64,000 nucleotides of DNA from Chamaecyparis obtusa (GCA_027943335.1 BSBK01006754.1:214001-278000), one strand, 5' to 3'. Numbered from the stretch's first letter, positions 1 to 13,459 are shown. Translations and numbers: made by a program. Notes: generated by a model from the sequence alone, not told the origin.

Positions 1-2160
1 TGCTTGATCACTCTTTTCAATTGTCCTAGAGCTTTCTCCCATTCCTAAAGGTGTAGGCTTGGTAAAATTGGGAGGTGAGGTCTTCTCAAACATGTCACAC
101 ATAAGAATTTGGTCCAATGCCTTTTGTGTGTATTCTATAACCTCCTCATATTTCCTTTCCATTATCTTCACACGTCTGGCCTTTGTTCTCAAAAGAGGTT
201 TCAACTCTTTAATGATTCTCTCCCTCTCTTGTATGGAGACTACAGAAAACATATCTTCAATAGCCTTATTTCTTATAGTCTCATCCTTAGAATGTGCTAA
301 TTGTTTTCTTATTTCCAACTTGCTATACAAGTCCTTAGGAATACTGCCTTCTATTTCTAGTAAATTCTTCATGTAGACTAACAAGTGCTCAATTACTATG
401 TCCTCAATTACTGACTGATTTTCAGAGTCATACCTTTCATGATACCTATTTAGTGTCTTCAAGTTTCCATCTCTTATTATCCTCTTTGGTAACATCTTGA
501 TATATGGCTTCCATAGATCTTGTGGCTTCTTCTGTTCTTTTTTTCTTTCTTTCTTCTTAGTCACCTTGTCCTCTTTCTTCTTTGTTTCTACTTCTACCTT
601 TTGTTTCTTAGGGTTTCTTGGTTTGTTAGATCTTGTAGATCTCCTAGGTGTTCTCGCAGGTGCATTTACTTGTGCTATCTTCTCATGTGTAATTGATAAA
701 TCAATTATATTAGTTGTGGCACTTATTACCTTTTCTGTTTCAGAAGGAGGTACTTCAATTGCCATGTTGTAAGGTCCTTTTGACATCTTTGTTCTTACTT
801 CTTTTAGTTGTTCCTTAGAAATTCCTACCTTCGTAGCAATTTCATCAACCATTTTCTCAATCTTCCTCTTCCTTGTCCCTTTATCCCGTTCTTCTCTAAC
901 TTTTACTGACTTTTCCAAGTAAGTTCCCCATCTCTCTTCAGATGTATCTATTTTAGCTGCTAGTACATGTTCAACTTGCATTTTAATAAATTCAGAACTA
1001 ATCTCATACCCCATAGTGTAGCACCATTTCTTTCTTGGTTCTACTGCTTCAAAGCACACACAGTTAGTTTCAACCATGAAACAGATTGTGTCTTCATAAT
1101 TCTCTATCTTTATACTTCTCTACCAACTCCTTAGGTATTATGTATCTCTCCTTCATTTTCCTTTGAAGGATCTTAATCATTGCAAATAATTCTCCATCTA
1201 CCCAATCTTTGTTTTGTCTCCTAAAGCTCTCTGATATTTGTATGCTAGTAGGTATACTGTCTTTCCATGCTCTAGGGTACATTTTGGGAAATTTGTGTAC
1301 AATGTGAATGTACATGTATATCAAGAGTGAACCAAACCTAAAAGATTTTGACTTGTCCTTCTTGATAATCCTCACATTCTCCAAGAACTATTGTACTAGG
1401 ATTTCACATAAGTTATATCTGGTGCTTTCCTTCACTATTCTATAGGCCATCATAATTACCCCTGGTGACACAAAATTAGGTCTGCTACTATAATACAACT
1501 TATATCCTAGTAGCATTGCTACTAGTCTTACATCTTGCTGAAAGATGTCATTCATGGTCATTGCTTTCTTATCCCATTTAGAATGAGTTAGGCTTTCTAC
1601 TTGTTTCTTGATATTTTTCTCTGCTACTAGGAGGGCTCCATTGTTGTCTAATCCTTTTATCTCATGAATCAACTGGCTACATATCTTAACAAGTTTCTCT
1701 CCTATCCAAATGAATTGATCATGAATTCTTCTTAGAATGATCTTGAACCATTCAATCTTGCAAAACTCATTAAGAAGGGTTAGCTTACTGATAGATTGCT
1801 CTTCCAAATGTTCGACCTCTTCTTTCATTTTTCCATCAGATTATACCATCTCACCTAATTCCTTATAGATCTCATCATCTCATGTGGTCTCATACTTGTA
1901 GTGAATTTAAGCCCTAATATCTTCAACATGTAACATGTCGTATGGAGTTTGCGAAAATGCTCCTTCCAAATCATCCTCACAAGACTTAAACGAGTGCCTC
2001 TTAAACTTATACCTTGGTTTATCAATAACATCAAATATGACAGGTGCATCCATAGCTTATGGCAGAGTATATAATCTAAATACCTTTAATATGCTGAATT
2101 CTGGAACTTTTTCTTCAAACGATCACACAATGAAGTTTCTAGATGGTTGTAGTGCTTCTT
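1..2160 (-). pseudogene. Long uncharacterised protein-coding region, ORF-A (runs off left edge)
   Basis: I do not recognise a named family. Read on the minus strand, a block at 2160-1855 with broken frames is followed by a 146-codon segment (1828-1388). A single in-frame TAG (1385-1387) separates this from a 96-codon segment (1384-1094). After a one-base frame change at about 1094 the frame stays open for about 360 codons to base 1, so the end is missing. The N-terminal part looks globular. A very Lys-rich basic linker lies at about 660-520, followed by a helical, charged segment. Order and character (globular part, basic linker, helical C-terminus) resemble ORF-B at 57.9-62.2 kb. From memory such proteins occur as hypothetical proteins in gymnosperm annotations, probably element-borne; this was not checked. 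It lies downstream of the gag-like region on the same strand. It has few lesions for its length. Confidence 0.55.
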
Positions 2161-2462
2161 AACTCTACTCTCCTTGGTCGCTGCTAATCAAACAATGCAT
2201 AAATGATATGTTTCAAGGTGTTTTATCCATCACAAGGTGAGTTAATGCATTATCACAAGTATCTCAACTTTGCATACTATCCAGTCAAACATAAATTTCA
2301 CGATCATACGATATGAATCTCCAAGTGTTGTGATCAAAAACATAAACTCCATAGTGTCTATACAAACCATATCTAAGCTTGCATGACCTTATTCCACTTA
2401 ATCAGGGGATGGATATAATATTTTATTTGCATCCAATGCTCCCCCTAAGGCCATGCGGCCTT
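2161..2462. other. Spacer with polypurine-tract-like site
   Basis: There is no coding frame here. On the minus strand 2450-2437 reads CCTTAGGGGGAGCA, which resembles the polypurine tract that precedes a 3' LTR. No LTR like the one at 3698 follows it, so the element was either rearranged or the match is fortuitous. Confidence 0.35.
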
Positions 2463-3674
2463 CTAGGTTGATGTAGTAATATCAACATCATGCAAAGAAA
2501 TAGTAGCATCTATTGTCTCTCCCTGAACCAATGCCTTATTGAAATCTTTTACCTTCCATATCTTCTCATTATCTTCATTTGTTGGTTTGTTGAAATGATT
2601 CTTGAACTCATCTTTGTACTCATTGAGACTTTTAACACTGTCACCAATATTCTTCTTTATAACCACAGGTGGTGGTCCTCTTCTATTGTTCATTCCATTA
2701 TACCTGCAAAACCTTTCTATGTGTCCAAAGTTGTTGCATTTGAAACATGTAGGTGGCCTTCTGTCTTGATTAACCTATAGCTTACAATACCTTGCAGTGT
2801 GCCCAAGGTTATTGCATTTGTAGCATGTGATCTTGGCTGCTGAATCTTCTCTGATGTAATCTTGTCTGTTCCTTGACTGATCTGGTTTCTTGCATTCTGA
2901 TTTCTTATGTACATATGCATAATAGTTATAACAATAATTGGTAAAGGGTTTGAAAGGACCTTTACTTATGCAATCTCTTTTCATGTGTCCAACTTTGTTG
3001 CATCCAAAGCATCTACCTCTAAAAGGTCTGATCTGATCTTTAGGTTCTTCAAAAGTGGATCTATCTTCAATCTTCACTTCATGTGATTCATCATTAGTAT
3101 TAGAACATTCTCCTTAGTTGTATCCAATTCCATTCATGTCTCCTTTAGGTTTCTGTCTACCTCTTTGTTCATCAATTTTATCACTGCTCATGTGTAACTT
3201 CTCAATGTGCAATTTGGATTGAGCAAGTTCATCTTTTATGATCTGATTGTAATTCTCCAATTCCTGACATTTATCATTGTAGTGATCAAGTTCAGTCTTC
3301 ATCTGTCATATCTACATATTTTCTTATTTTAGAGTTTCTTCAACTTTGTATCTTGCATCCTTTTCATGTTGAATTTCTTTAATCATCAGAAGATTAATTT
3401 TCTCTTTTTCTTGTTCTAGCTTCTTTACTTGGTCTGATGTATCATTGTTTGAATCCTCTTTGATCTTATCCATAAGGTCTTGTCTCTGACTTCTTGAAAT
3501 TTCAAGTTGTTCCTTTGGTTTCTTAATGAAACATTCTGCTCTTGTTAATTTGAATTTCAATTCACCATTCTCAACCTTTTCTTTGTCCAAGTCATCAAGT
3601 GTTGCTTCAAAATTATTTTGCAAACTTTCTGAATCCATTCTGATCTCCCTTAAGTTGTTAGGATTTCTCTCCAA
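2463..3674 (-). pseudogene. Copia-type gag-like protein: coiled coil plus several zinc knuckles
   Basis: This would be the nucleocapsid part of a retrotransposon Gag, which packages element RNA in cytoplasmic particles. Minus-strand segments in order are: 3674-3324, a Glu/Lys-rich coiled coil; 3302-3114, more helical sequence; 3077-2775, with CCHC knuckles CFGCNKVGHMKRDC, a decayed CYNYYAYVHKKSEC, and CYKCNNLGHTARYC; and a further knuckle near 2740 (read through) before 2693-2463. Stops and frameshifts separate the segments. The region starts directly after a primer-binding site and LTR, so the usual N-terminal Gag domain (UBN2-like) is missing, as is all of pol. It is therefore a non-autonomous or internally deleted element. 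Multiple knuckles support RNA or DNA binding. Confidence 0.75.
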
Positions 3675-3683
3675 GGGCCAATA

Positions 3684-3695
3684 GCTCTAGTACCA
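3684..3695 (-). promoter_or_regulatory. Primer-binding site (initiator tRNA-Met type)
   Basis: The minus strand reads TGGTACTAGAGC, a two-base variant of TGGTATCAGAGC, two bases inside an LTR whose end on this strand is CTTACA. This fixes the orientation of the LTR and gag-like region. Confidence 0.75.
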
Positions 3696-3697
3696 AT

Positions 3698-4410
3698 TGT
3701 AAGGATTAAGTAATACTATGAGGGGGGGTGAATCAATATTACAACACTTAAACTTAAACTTAAACCAATTGCAAATAAACCATATAAATGTTGAAATGAA
3801 AAGAACATAAACACATAACACATAACTAATAACACCATTATTTATTTTTGAGGAAACCCTAGACAAGGGAAAATCTCGGTGGGGATGGTACTCACAACTA
3901 TACACTAAAATATAAAATCCCTATTAGGAGATATAGCCCTATTAGGATCTGAGTATTAAATAGTACATTTCCTTGTTAGAGGAATAGAAAACCCTATTAG
4001 GGGTATACAAAAATCCTGTTAAAGGTGTGGTGAGCTTACAACTTTTACAATCAAAATTATGTTACAAAAGTGTTCTTCAATAAGTGAACTGCACAAGCAT
4101 TTTCTATGCTTTCATAGTTCTAGTTATAGCTCTGTCAATCTTTGATCTCACATCTTCTATCCACCTTTATTAATATCCCAAATTCGCATCCTTCACATAT
4201 ACATCACTATCACACTTATCACTTCCACAAAACACTCTATACTTATATCAATTGTGCCACCCAGTCGGCTCTCAAATACAATCTAAAACATAACAATTAC
4301 TTATACAAATGATAAATGTAGAGTCGACAATCTTGTATTACCAAAGTGTAGGCAATATACAACTTTCATCTGACTTAGCACATTACCATTCCGTCTAACC
4401 TTCCCTCTAA
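3698..4410 (-). repeat. LTR of the minus-strand gag-like element
   Basis: On the plus strand the LTR begins TGTAAGGATTAAG at 3698 and shortly shows GAGGGGGGGTGAATCA. This G-run motif recurs at 43.4 and 60.6 kb and on the sense strand is the C-run near the 3' end of many plant LTRs. The far boundary is uncertain. I place it at 4410, where sequence of a different LTR family starts at 4411. No TSD was found. Confidence 0.6.
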
Positions 4411-5201
4411 TGCAGGACAGGTCCAGAGGATCCAATTAAGGACAATCCAAACAAGCAGCCAAATAACAACCACAATAGAATAACACAACAATATAATGAT
4501 TCAACTGAATTTTCATTAACATGCCCAGATGTAAGGCCTTTCGTGTTAGGGCCAAATACAATCAAAATTATTTATGCAACCTCTCAGCTAGTCCATCTCT
4601 GAAACAAATCAGCAACTGATGGAAACCCTAAGGCAGATCTGAACTTGAGCTCGCAAGCCTCCAAGCAATCTCCTTGTCTCCAACCATGCAAACCACTAGC
4701 TTTTCTATTACAACTATCAGATAACAATCTGATCTTCAAGATCTCTTAGGATCCAGATCTAATCTTCTATCTCCCCAAATTCTCATTCAATCTACCCAAG
4801 TCTGCCCCTAAACAACTACCAAAACACCCTTTTAAATACTAATCTTTAGCCACAAATTGGTTGGAAGAAAAAATTAACTCCTAAGCCAAGTCAGATTCTA
4901 CTACAAACAAATATTAAATGAAACAATAGTCGGCTCTTAAATAGCCTTACAATTATTTAATTCTCCATGTCAGTCTCTAGATCTACCTAGGAAAATGTAA
5001 CATCAGATACTAATAATAAATACACCAAGTCAGGCAACCAAATCACCAAGGATTCCAGTCGGTAAACCAGAACTACCAAGTGCCAAAGAAACAACCGAGC
5101 ACCAGTGAAACAACCGACCATGCCAAGCCTCACCAAGAAAGCACATCGACCGAGCACCATAGGCATTGTCGAGTGCAAGTTCCACCGAGTATAAGAGGTT
5201 T
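4411..5201 (-). repeat. 3' LTR, distal part
   Basis: This matches 11042-11830 and, inverted, 55690-56500. Shared landmarks include the runs around AACATGCCCAG and GTGTTATTCCG (minus). It ends abruptly at AAGAGGTTT (5193-5201), where the inserted DNA begins. Confidence 0.8.
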
Positions 5202-5539
5202 TGTTGGGACCCAAAATTACATGCTCATTTTGAGTCACAAGTTGAGGACCTTGTGAAATTTCAGCTCCTATAAATGCTTTTCATGCCTATGTACCCGGTT
5301 GTCATTTTGAAGCCTATAAGGTGTTCCAAGTGTTTAATACACTCCATTTAATATATGCATGCATTCTATGATGATATTTTGTCATCCCAAATCATTCGAT
5401 GAAGTCCCATTTTGAGCAAGTGTCAAAATTGCACAATTCTACCTAAGTGTCAAATAGAGTACAGTAGCCCAGTTTGCCTTTGAATATCTTGCGCCCAAAA
5501 ATGTTTCATGACCTGCCACTTTGAGGATGTTTAGTATGT

Positions 5540-6240
5540 GTATCAAAGAACCTATGTTCCAATTTTCAAGTCATTTCGAATCCATTTGATTAGGTTTTGA
5601 ACCCCTCAAAGTTGGCAATTTGTTGTTGTCATGCACTTGTGTAATTGTTCAGAATTCTAGAAGGGCCTGTTTGACCAGTCATATCTTTGACCCAGTTGAC
5701 CCTATTGAGAAATTTCTTTTTGCATCATATTCCAGGGGTCAAATACTTCCTATGTTTCATTTTTGAGGTCATGACGAATCCATTTGCTCAGTTTGCAAAT
5801 GCGATTCCAAATACAACCTCTGTTGTTTTACAAGTTGTGAAATGTGCAGATTGATTTGTACCCCTGTTCATGATGTTATAACTTTTGATCTGTGATTGAT
5901 GAGCCTGAACGAGTTGTACTGCTATGTTCTACTCTGAAAATACTACAAGTATGCCAAGTTAGAAGTCTTGATGAATCTTCTAGCATACTTTCCCAGGGTC
6001 ATTCTGTATGCACAAATCATTGTTTTACTGTGTTTCCTAGTTTGCAATTCTGAGAGCCTATCTTTGCCTGATTGCCAAACGCACCCTATTATTTTTCATG
6101 AGCCCTAATTGTGGAATTATTTTCTCTGTATGACAAAGAATAAATTCCCCTAATTCCAGTTCCTGAAAGTTTCAATAGGTCAATTTTCAAAGCTAGTTCC
6201 GAAGGCAACTTTAGTGATTTTGACGGTACAAACAAGTAAT
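5540..6240. repeat. Degenerate ~200-bp repeats
   Basis: Related phrases recur near 5548, 5751 and 5921, and more weakly near 6155. They include a CTATGTTCCA/CTATGTTTCA start followed by AATCCATTTG about 35 bases later. Similarity was judged by eye and is low. No coding frame is seen. Confidence 0.35.
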
Positions 6241-6682
6241 CTTTCCAAGTGACCTTGTTTGATTATGAATATCTTCTGGCTCAAATTTTTGTGAGAAATT
6301 TCCTCTGACAGGCATACTATGGTGATTGGAAATGAATGTGTGCTCCTGGTGGCACTTTCTTGGCGGGCCCTTCAGTCAGTTTTTAAGGTCGCTCCCGGAT
6401 GTCAGTTAGCATGGTTTGACAACTTTGAAAAGGTGTAAAAAGAAAACTATATGGTTGAAATCGTTGAAGACATCATGGGTTGTTTTCACTTGGTTTTTGT
6501 AATTTTTGGTGAAAAGGTCGGGATGTAGGGTGCGGAATGTCAATCTTCCACTAGTGCTCCCAGATTGTGTGCACATACATTTGGTAGGTTGTGCGCATAA
6601 ATTTATCCTTGGTTATGGTTTTTATGACTGTGCACCAAGCAATGTGTAGGTTCTATTTGGTTCTTGTCATTAACATCTTGTT

Positions 6683-7180
<498 letters not shown>

Positions 7181-8759
7181 AGTGAGGCGTGCCAGTATGC
7201 TGAGGATCTCCAAAACATGGTGTGCATTACAGCCAGCGCAAGAAAAAAGGGATTGGAAGTTCATAAAACAACAAAACAAAAACAAATGAAATGGTTGCTG
7301 GTTGCCAGTGGGGGCCCTGCGAAAATGTGGAGATGGCCTCACATAATAAATGGAGGCCTCACGTGAAGGCTCATGCATGTATTGGGAGGTGCTAGCTACT
7401 AGCGTCATTTTAAGCATTCTATATATGTGAGAGTTTGTGTGAGTAACAAATGGAGGGAGCCATTTTCAACATACACTAGCAGTGTGAATGAACAGGGGCT
7501 GCTAAGAATGGAAAGGCTTCATGCAAAGGAGGTAGCAGTCAAGAGCTGGGAGGATTCTATGTTGTCAGTATAAGGTGGAGGCCCATGCAAAATGGGGGCA
7601 GTTTATTGTTTTGTTTTAAATTGCCTCACGTATAAGACAGGGCTACTCATGAAATAAATCATGTGAGTTCCCTATGTGGAGTCCACACAATAGAATGGGA
7701 TGCAGCGTGTTGGCAACCAATCAATGAAAGGGAGAGCCAGCGCAATTGATTTGGGTGTACTGCCAGTGGTATTTTGGAAGCCCAACTAAAAGGATCACAT
7801 GGGGCTTGCAATGTAAATAGGGCCAAGCACATATTTGGATGCTTGTGCAAGTAGATAGAAGGGGATGGCATTGTATGAGATACCAACAAAATGGAAGCCC
7901 ACACACAAATTATGAGTAATTGAAACGGCATGCTAGTCGATATTGCAAATGATAGCTCATGCAAGGAGTTAGGTGAGCTAGCATGCAAAAAGCCTGTGTG
8001 CATTTTAAGCAGCCAGTGTTAACATAAGGGGACTCACGCATTGTAGGAAGGTGCTATGATGTGTATTCGAGTTCTTGCTCTGTTGTGTATTCAAGAAAGG
8101 GACTGCCAGCAATTTGAAGAGGCCCACGAAATAAGTAATGTCCTGCGCAAGATTGAACGGAAGGTAGTGCTCAATGCAAGGAGACTCACACAAGGTGAGA
8201 TGTTGCTAATGAATTAGGGTAAAGGCCTCACATGCATTTAAAGCTAGCATGAAATAGTATGGAGGTAGGCTCAAAAATTTTGTAGATGCACAATACTTTT
8301 ATCCCACATTTGTGATGGCCATTGTTTTTATAGTATTTATATACCCTGGCACTCCAATGCTTAGTAAAGAAAGAACCATGGAGGCTCTTGGTGGGCCCAC
8401 TTGGTTGGTGGTCTCTGTGCATGGTGGGACCCCCATATTTTGAATGAAAATTTGAAAAGGGTCTTTAAAACTATGAAATATATTGTCCCACATTCATCTC
8501 GTGAGAAAGATTTAAGGTGTTTATGTGCAACCCAACAAACATGTAAGGTAAATGAAGCAACAGAGGCTATGCACGTGACCCACCATGCAGCTCGCCTTGA
8601 TTTCCATGCCCACGCCTAGGAAGAAGATAATTTTGTAGAGCGACGAAGATGATATGTGACACTTGGTCGTGGATTCGCTGAATAAACTGGCGGTTACTAC
8701 AAACATCTGGCGACTTGGAGATGACTGTGGTCGCGTGATCACTAAGTTGTGACGATTAA
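7181..8759. other. Non-coding part of the 5.35-kb insertion
   Basis: No convincing gene is seen. Motifs such as CTCATGCAA, CTCACGTGA, GCCCATGCAA and ACTCACGCA recur at irregular spacing, which hints at a very decayed repeat. Confidence 0.4.
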
Positions 8760-9100
8760 GGCCATCAAATTCTGAGATTTAGAGAGCATTGGTCACCCAT
8801 TCTCCAAATCCCTGGTGGTTTAGCACTAACATTCTGCAATCACGAGATTAGCCTAGTCATAAGTTCTCTAAGTCCTCACAGTTAAGTGAAATGCATTTAG
8901 AGAATTGGAGAATGGGCTCAGTCGCCCATTCTCCAAATATTAACCATGGTCAAAGGAAAATTCCAAGAATTAGAGAATAGACTATTTCGCCAGTTCTCCA
9001 GAAGTAACCGCAATTAGAGACATCATTTGGAGATTTCGAGAATGCATATGGTCGCTAGTTCTCCAAATGAGGGGGTTAGCCTATGGTCAAGTCCGAGAAA
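8760..9100. repeat. Hairpin-forming degenerate tandem repeat
   Basis: At least four units centre on TCGCCCATTCTCCAAAT or a close variant (near 8790, 8922, 8980 and 9050). Each is preceded by an inverted GGAGAAT-like half. The best unit is a 13-bp perfect stem, 8905-8917 with 8924-8936, around a 6-base loop. The repeats could form serial hairpins in single-stranded DNA or RNA. Confidence 0.6.
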
Positions 9101-10549
9101 TGAATAAGATGATTACAAGTGGCGATTCCTGGTGCCTTCTGAGGTAAAATGCAAAAAAATGATATAAAATGCCAGATTTAAAAGAATTTGAGAATTTGAC
9201 ATAGTTTGGACTATAGAGTAATATTCAAAAATTTAAATGTCATAGCCTGTTCACGGAAAAGGGTCCTAGAAATTCATTTTTTATCAAAACATATAAGTGT
9301 TATATGTCACCGGAAAGGTCTCGGAACGAGGAATCTGATGGAGTTTGTTTTCAGTTTCAGTGATGTGTGTAAGACCAGTCTGGGTTTCAAATTCTGAGGA
9401 CAAGGATCAGAATTAGATTAATTTGAGAAATGATTGCAGAAAGAGGTTGCAAATTTGGAGGGAAAAAAGGATTGTAAAGGTGAAATCAGTTGCAGATATT
9501 TTTGGGGGACAGACAGGTGTCAGTGATTGGAGGGTTTTTTCCTTTCTCCTACATCTGTTTTTTTCTTCATTGTAACAGGGATGGTGAATTCACAACTGCT
9601 TAAGAAGACTTCATTTTTGTCTAGTTTTGGAGGCTTTGATCTATTTTGAATGTATTGAAGTAGAAAGATATTAATAACATACAGTGGAATCTCCTGTTTC
9701 AAATCTATGGTGTCTTTTTATACTTTTATTCATGCTCTTGTATGTTTAGTTTGTAAGACATTTTGAATGTGTTGGTTACAAGGTAACTGTGCAATTACTT
9801 GTGAGTTTCCTTCAAGGAAGGAGTCAGTCTTGTGAGTAATCCCAGAGGGCTAGGTATTAGTATGAGAATTTGATACTTGGGTGTGAGAGTGAGAGGATAG
9901 TTTGTAAGGCACTCTATCTGGGATTGTATTTGTTTTCCTATTAATTGTTTTTCTATTGATTTGCATCTAATTGGACTCTTTGCCCGAGATTAGGCACTGG
10001 TCTAAGTTCTGATAAGTAGTTTTCATCATCAATCTTTAAAAAAAATCAATCCATCTTTAATTTCATGTTTGAGAGCATTCATGTTTATAACTTGTGTTTC
10101 CTGAATACAAGTGTTGTTAGTGATTCCTTGAAGAAATGAATCCATAGGTTAGCCTGCCTAAGCCTCCAAGCTCAAAGAGAAGGAGTTTATCCTTGTTGTC
10201 ACATTGGCCATTTTCCTAGTTCTTAGCAAATCATATAGGTGGGATCCTGTATAAGACTAGTTGAGTTAAACTCCCATGTTTTATAAGTCTGAGAACTATC
10301 CATTGATTTTTATATCTGCATAAAAGATTTTAGTGAGTAAAGTTTTTATGTATGCAGATTTAGTATGTTTTAGGTGTACCCGCCTAAGTGTGTGGAACTC
10401 GAAGCAGAAGGAGGATCAAATCCTCATCAATTAGTCTTTTCTTGCCCCTCAGTTTGCATGAACAAGTAGATTTGTGTTACTGGACAAAGATCCTGGGGTC
10501 TAGTTTTCATATTTCTCTTTTAGAATTGAGGGATTCAAGAAAAATAGCT
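9101..10549. other. Unannotated right part of the insertion
   Basis: Only short frames occur here and none resembles a known family. I see no terminal repeat matching the left end. Confidence 0.4.
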
Positions 10550-10691
10550 AAGAGGTTTCACCAAGTTCCTTCAATGACCAAGCTCCCTTCTTCAACCGAG
10601 ACCATCGGTTAAAGCTACAACCGAGTAACACCGGCTAAAACAATACACCACCATGTAGATTCACCGAGTACCCTAGAATGCCCTTGCATCA
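10550..10691 (-). repeat. 3' LTR, proximal part
   Basis: On the minus strand it begins TGATGCAAGGGCATTCTAGG and continues into the ACTCGGT-rich stretch, as at 55575 in the third copy. It stops at AAGAGGTTT, where the insertion lies. Confidence 0.8.
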
Positions 10692-11027
10692 GACACCCCA
10701 GGTTCGAAAAGATGTTCTCAGAGGCTGGAAGAACATCTTCTGGGATTCAGCACATAAACCCCAAATTGGTTCTTCACATACAAATCCTCCAACTTTTCAC
10801 CTTGCATACTCTTCCATTTCAGCTTTCTCTGTCTCTTCAAGTCTTTCCTTGATAGAAAACAAGTTTGTTCTCCATACTGATCATCCATACTCTCAGGATC
10901 TGACAACTCAACTTGGCTACCAATACTCAGGCTTCTCTTACCGAGTGTTGTATCCATCAAAGGCATCAGGGAAAACTTCTTGTCATCCTTCTCAACAGTA
11001 AACACATTCTTCACACAATCATACATA

Positions 11028-11039
11028 GCTCTATAACCA
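11028..11039 (-). promoter_or_regulatory. Primer-binding site of the short LTR element
   Basis: The minus strand reads TGGTTATAGAGC, a near match to TGGTATCAGAGC, two bases from the LTR end CTACGTCA. Confidence 0.7.
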
Positions 11040-11041
11040 CC

Positions 11042-11905
11042 TGACGTAGGACAAGTCTGGAGTATCCAATTAAGGGCAGTCCAAACAAGCATCCAAATAA
11101 CAACCACAGCGGAATAACACAACAATATAATGATTCCACTGAATTTTCATTAACATGCCCAGCTGTAAGCCTTCCGGGTTAGGGCCAAATACAATCAAAA
11201 TTATTTCTGCAACCTCTCAACTAGTCCAGCTCTAAAACAAATCAGCAACTAATGGAAACCCTAAGGCATATCTGAACTTGAGCTCACAAGCCTCCAAGCA
11301 ATCTCCTTGTCTCCAAGTATGCAAACCACTAGCTTTGTTATTACAACTATCAGATAACAATCTGATCTTCAAGATCTCGTAGGATCCAAATATAATCTTC
11401 TATCTCCCCAAATTCTCCTTCGATCTACCCAAGTCTGCCCCTAAACAACTACCAAAACACCCTTTTAAATACTAATCTTCAGCCACAAGTTGGTTGGAAG
11501 AAACAATTAATTCCTAAGCCAAGTCATCTTCTACTACAAACAAATATTAAATGCAACAACAGTCGATTCTTAAATAGACTTACAATTATTTAATTCTCCA
11601 TGTCGGCTTCTAGATCTACCTAGGAAAATGTAACATCAGATACCACTAATAAATACACCAAGTCGGCCAACCAAATCACCAAAGATTCTAGTCGGTAAAC
11701 CAGAACTACCGAGCACTAGTGAAACAACAGACCATGCCAAGCCTCACCGAGAAAGCACGTCGACTGAGCACCACAGGCATCGTCGAGCACAAGTTCCATC
11801 GAGCACAAGAGGTTTCACCGAGTTCCTTTAATGACCGAGCTCCCTTCTTCAACTAAGTCCATCGGTTAAAGCTGTAACCGAGTAACACCGACCAAAACAA
11901 CTAAG
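11042..11905 (-). repeat. 5' LTR of the short LTR element (5'-truncated)
   Basis: It is about 860 bp and closely similar to 4411-5201 plus 10550-10691. Compared with the copy at 55575, about 50 bp of the LTR start are missing where the Gypsy pol sequence begins, so that junction is a truncation. Confidence 0.75.
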
Positions 11906-11974
11906 GGGCTAGTTTCTCTTGAAAGAGCATTTGACAATAAAGATAAGGCTTTCTTTGCCAAGGTTTTAAATAAA

Positions 11975-13450
11975 TTGGAGGATCTGGAAGAAATAAATCT
12001 AGGAACACATATGGTACCAAAAAATGTTTACATTAGCAAGCAGTTGTCTCCCAAGGTCCGAAAGATGTTGATTAATCTTCTTAGAAAATTTAGACATGTT
12101 TTTGCAAGGTCTTATGATGACTTAAAGGCTTACAGAGAAGATATGTTTCAACATGAGATCCCACTAAAGGAGGGCACTAAACCTTTCAGATAGAAGTTAA
12201 GGCTTGTGAACCCCACTCTTGCACCCAAGATGCAACATGAATTGAAAAGAATGATAGATGTTAGGATCATTAAACCTATCAAACATTCTACTTGGGTGTC
12301 AAATCTGGTTCCAGTGAGAAAGAAGAATGGTGACATTAGACTTTTTGTTGACTTTAGAAACCTAAAATAAATTCCTTAAAAGATAATCATGGGTTACCTA
12401 ATATGGAAAATATGTTGCAAAGAGTTAGTGGATCAGAATTGATGTCCATGATGGATGGTTTCTCAGGATACAATCAGGTGATGGTCAAGGAATCTAAACT
12501 ATTTAAAACTGCATTTACCACCCCATAGGGGACATGTGTATATGTCAGAATTCCTTTTGGTCTGACTAATGTTGGTGCTACCTTCCAGAGAGCTATGGAT
12601 GTAGCATTTGCATAATTCATAAACAAATTTTTGGTTGTGTACCAAGATGATCTCATAGCATATTTAGCTATGGAAGATCAACAATTTGGACATCTTGAGA
12701 AGGTTTTTGTTAGAGCCTTGGAGTATGGGGCTTCCTTGAATCCAAAAAAATGTGCATTCAGTGTTGTGGAAGGTAAGCTTTTAGGATATATTGTATCCAA
12801 AGATGGAGTGATAATTGACCCTGAGAGGGTTGTGGCTATAGATAAGATTTCCCAACCCAGGAATGTAAAAGGTATCCAATCTTTTTTTGGACAACTAAAT
12901 TTTTTAAGGAGATTTATTACTAACTATGCTAAAACTAGTATCCCCATCTCCAAAATGTTGAAGAAAGGAGAAAACGTTGAGTGGAATGAAGAAGCAATTG
13001 GGGCTTTTATAAATATTAAACAAGCTATTAAGGATGCCCCTATTTTAAGGACACCTGATTATAGTAAGCCCATGCAGATTTTTTTCTTTTACTTCATGTC
13101 ATACTGTTGCAACAGTGTTGTAACAAAAGAATCCAAAAGGATATGAACAACCCGCATCATTTTTTAGCAAGTCCTTACAAGCAGTTGAACTGAAATATGA
13201 TATTACTGAAAAACAAGCATATCCTTTGGTTAGGGTTGTTAAAGATTTTAGATGTTGTCTTGTGGGAGCTACAATGGTTGCATATGTTCCTAGTGTTGCG
13301 GTTAAGGACATATTGGTTCAACAAGAAGCTTCAGGGAGGATATGTAGATGGATCAACAGGATCCAAGAATTCAACATTCACATCCAGATTACAAAACTGG
13401 TAAGAGGTCTGGGTCTTGCAAAGTTGATGGCCCAAAGAAACTTAGTTTCC
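11975..13450 (+). pseudogene. Ty3/Gypsy reverse transcriptase and RNase H
   Basis: These would copy element RNA into DNA. The first frame (11975-12193) holds the pre-RT segment ending IPLKEGTKPFR. RT follows with NLVPVRKKNGDIRLFVDFRN, MMDGFSGYNQV, IPFGLTNVGATFQRAMD, the catalytic VYQDD, then SLNPKKCAF and LGYIVSKDG. The connection and a damaged RNase H follow to about 13440. In-frame stops occur at about 12192, near 12368, near 12527 and near 12613, and there is a frameshift near 13090, so it cannot be functional. The motif spectrum fits non-chromoviral plant Gypsy (Tat/Athila side), which is tentative. No gag or protease precedes it: the 5' side joins a truncated foreign LTR at about 11905. 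Confidence 0.9.
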
Positions 13451-13459
13451 AATCATATA

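Noticed and set aside
10388..10612. 74-codon frame crossing 10550
   Set aside because: It spans the boundary between the insert and the LTR and has no family content.
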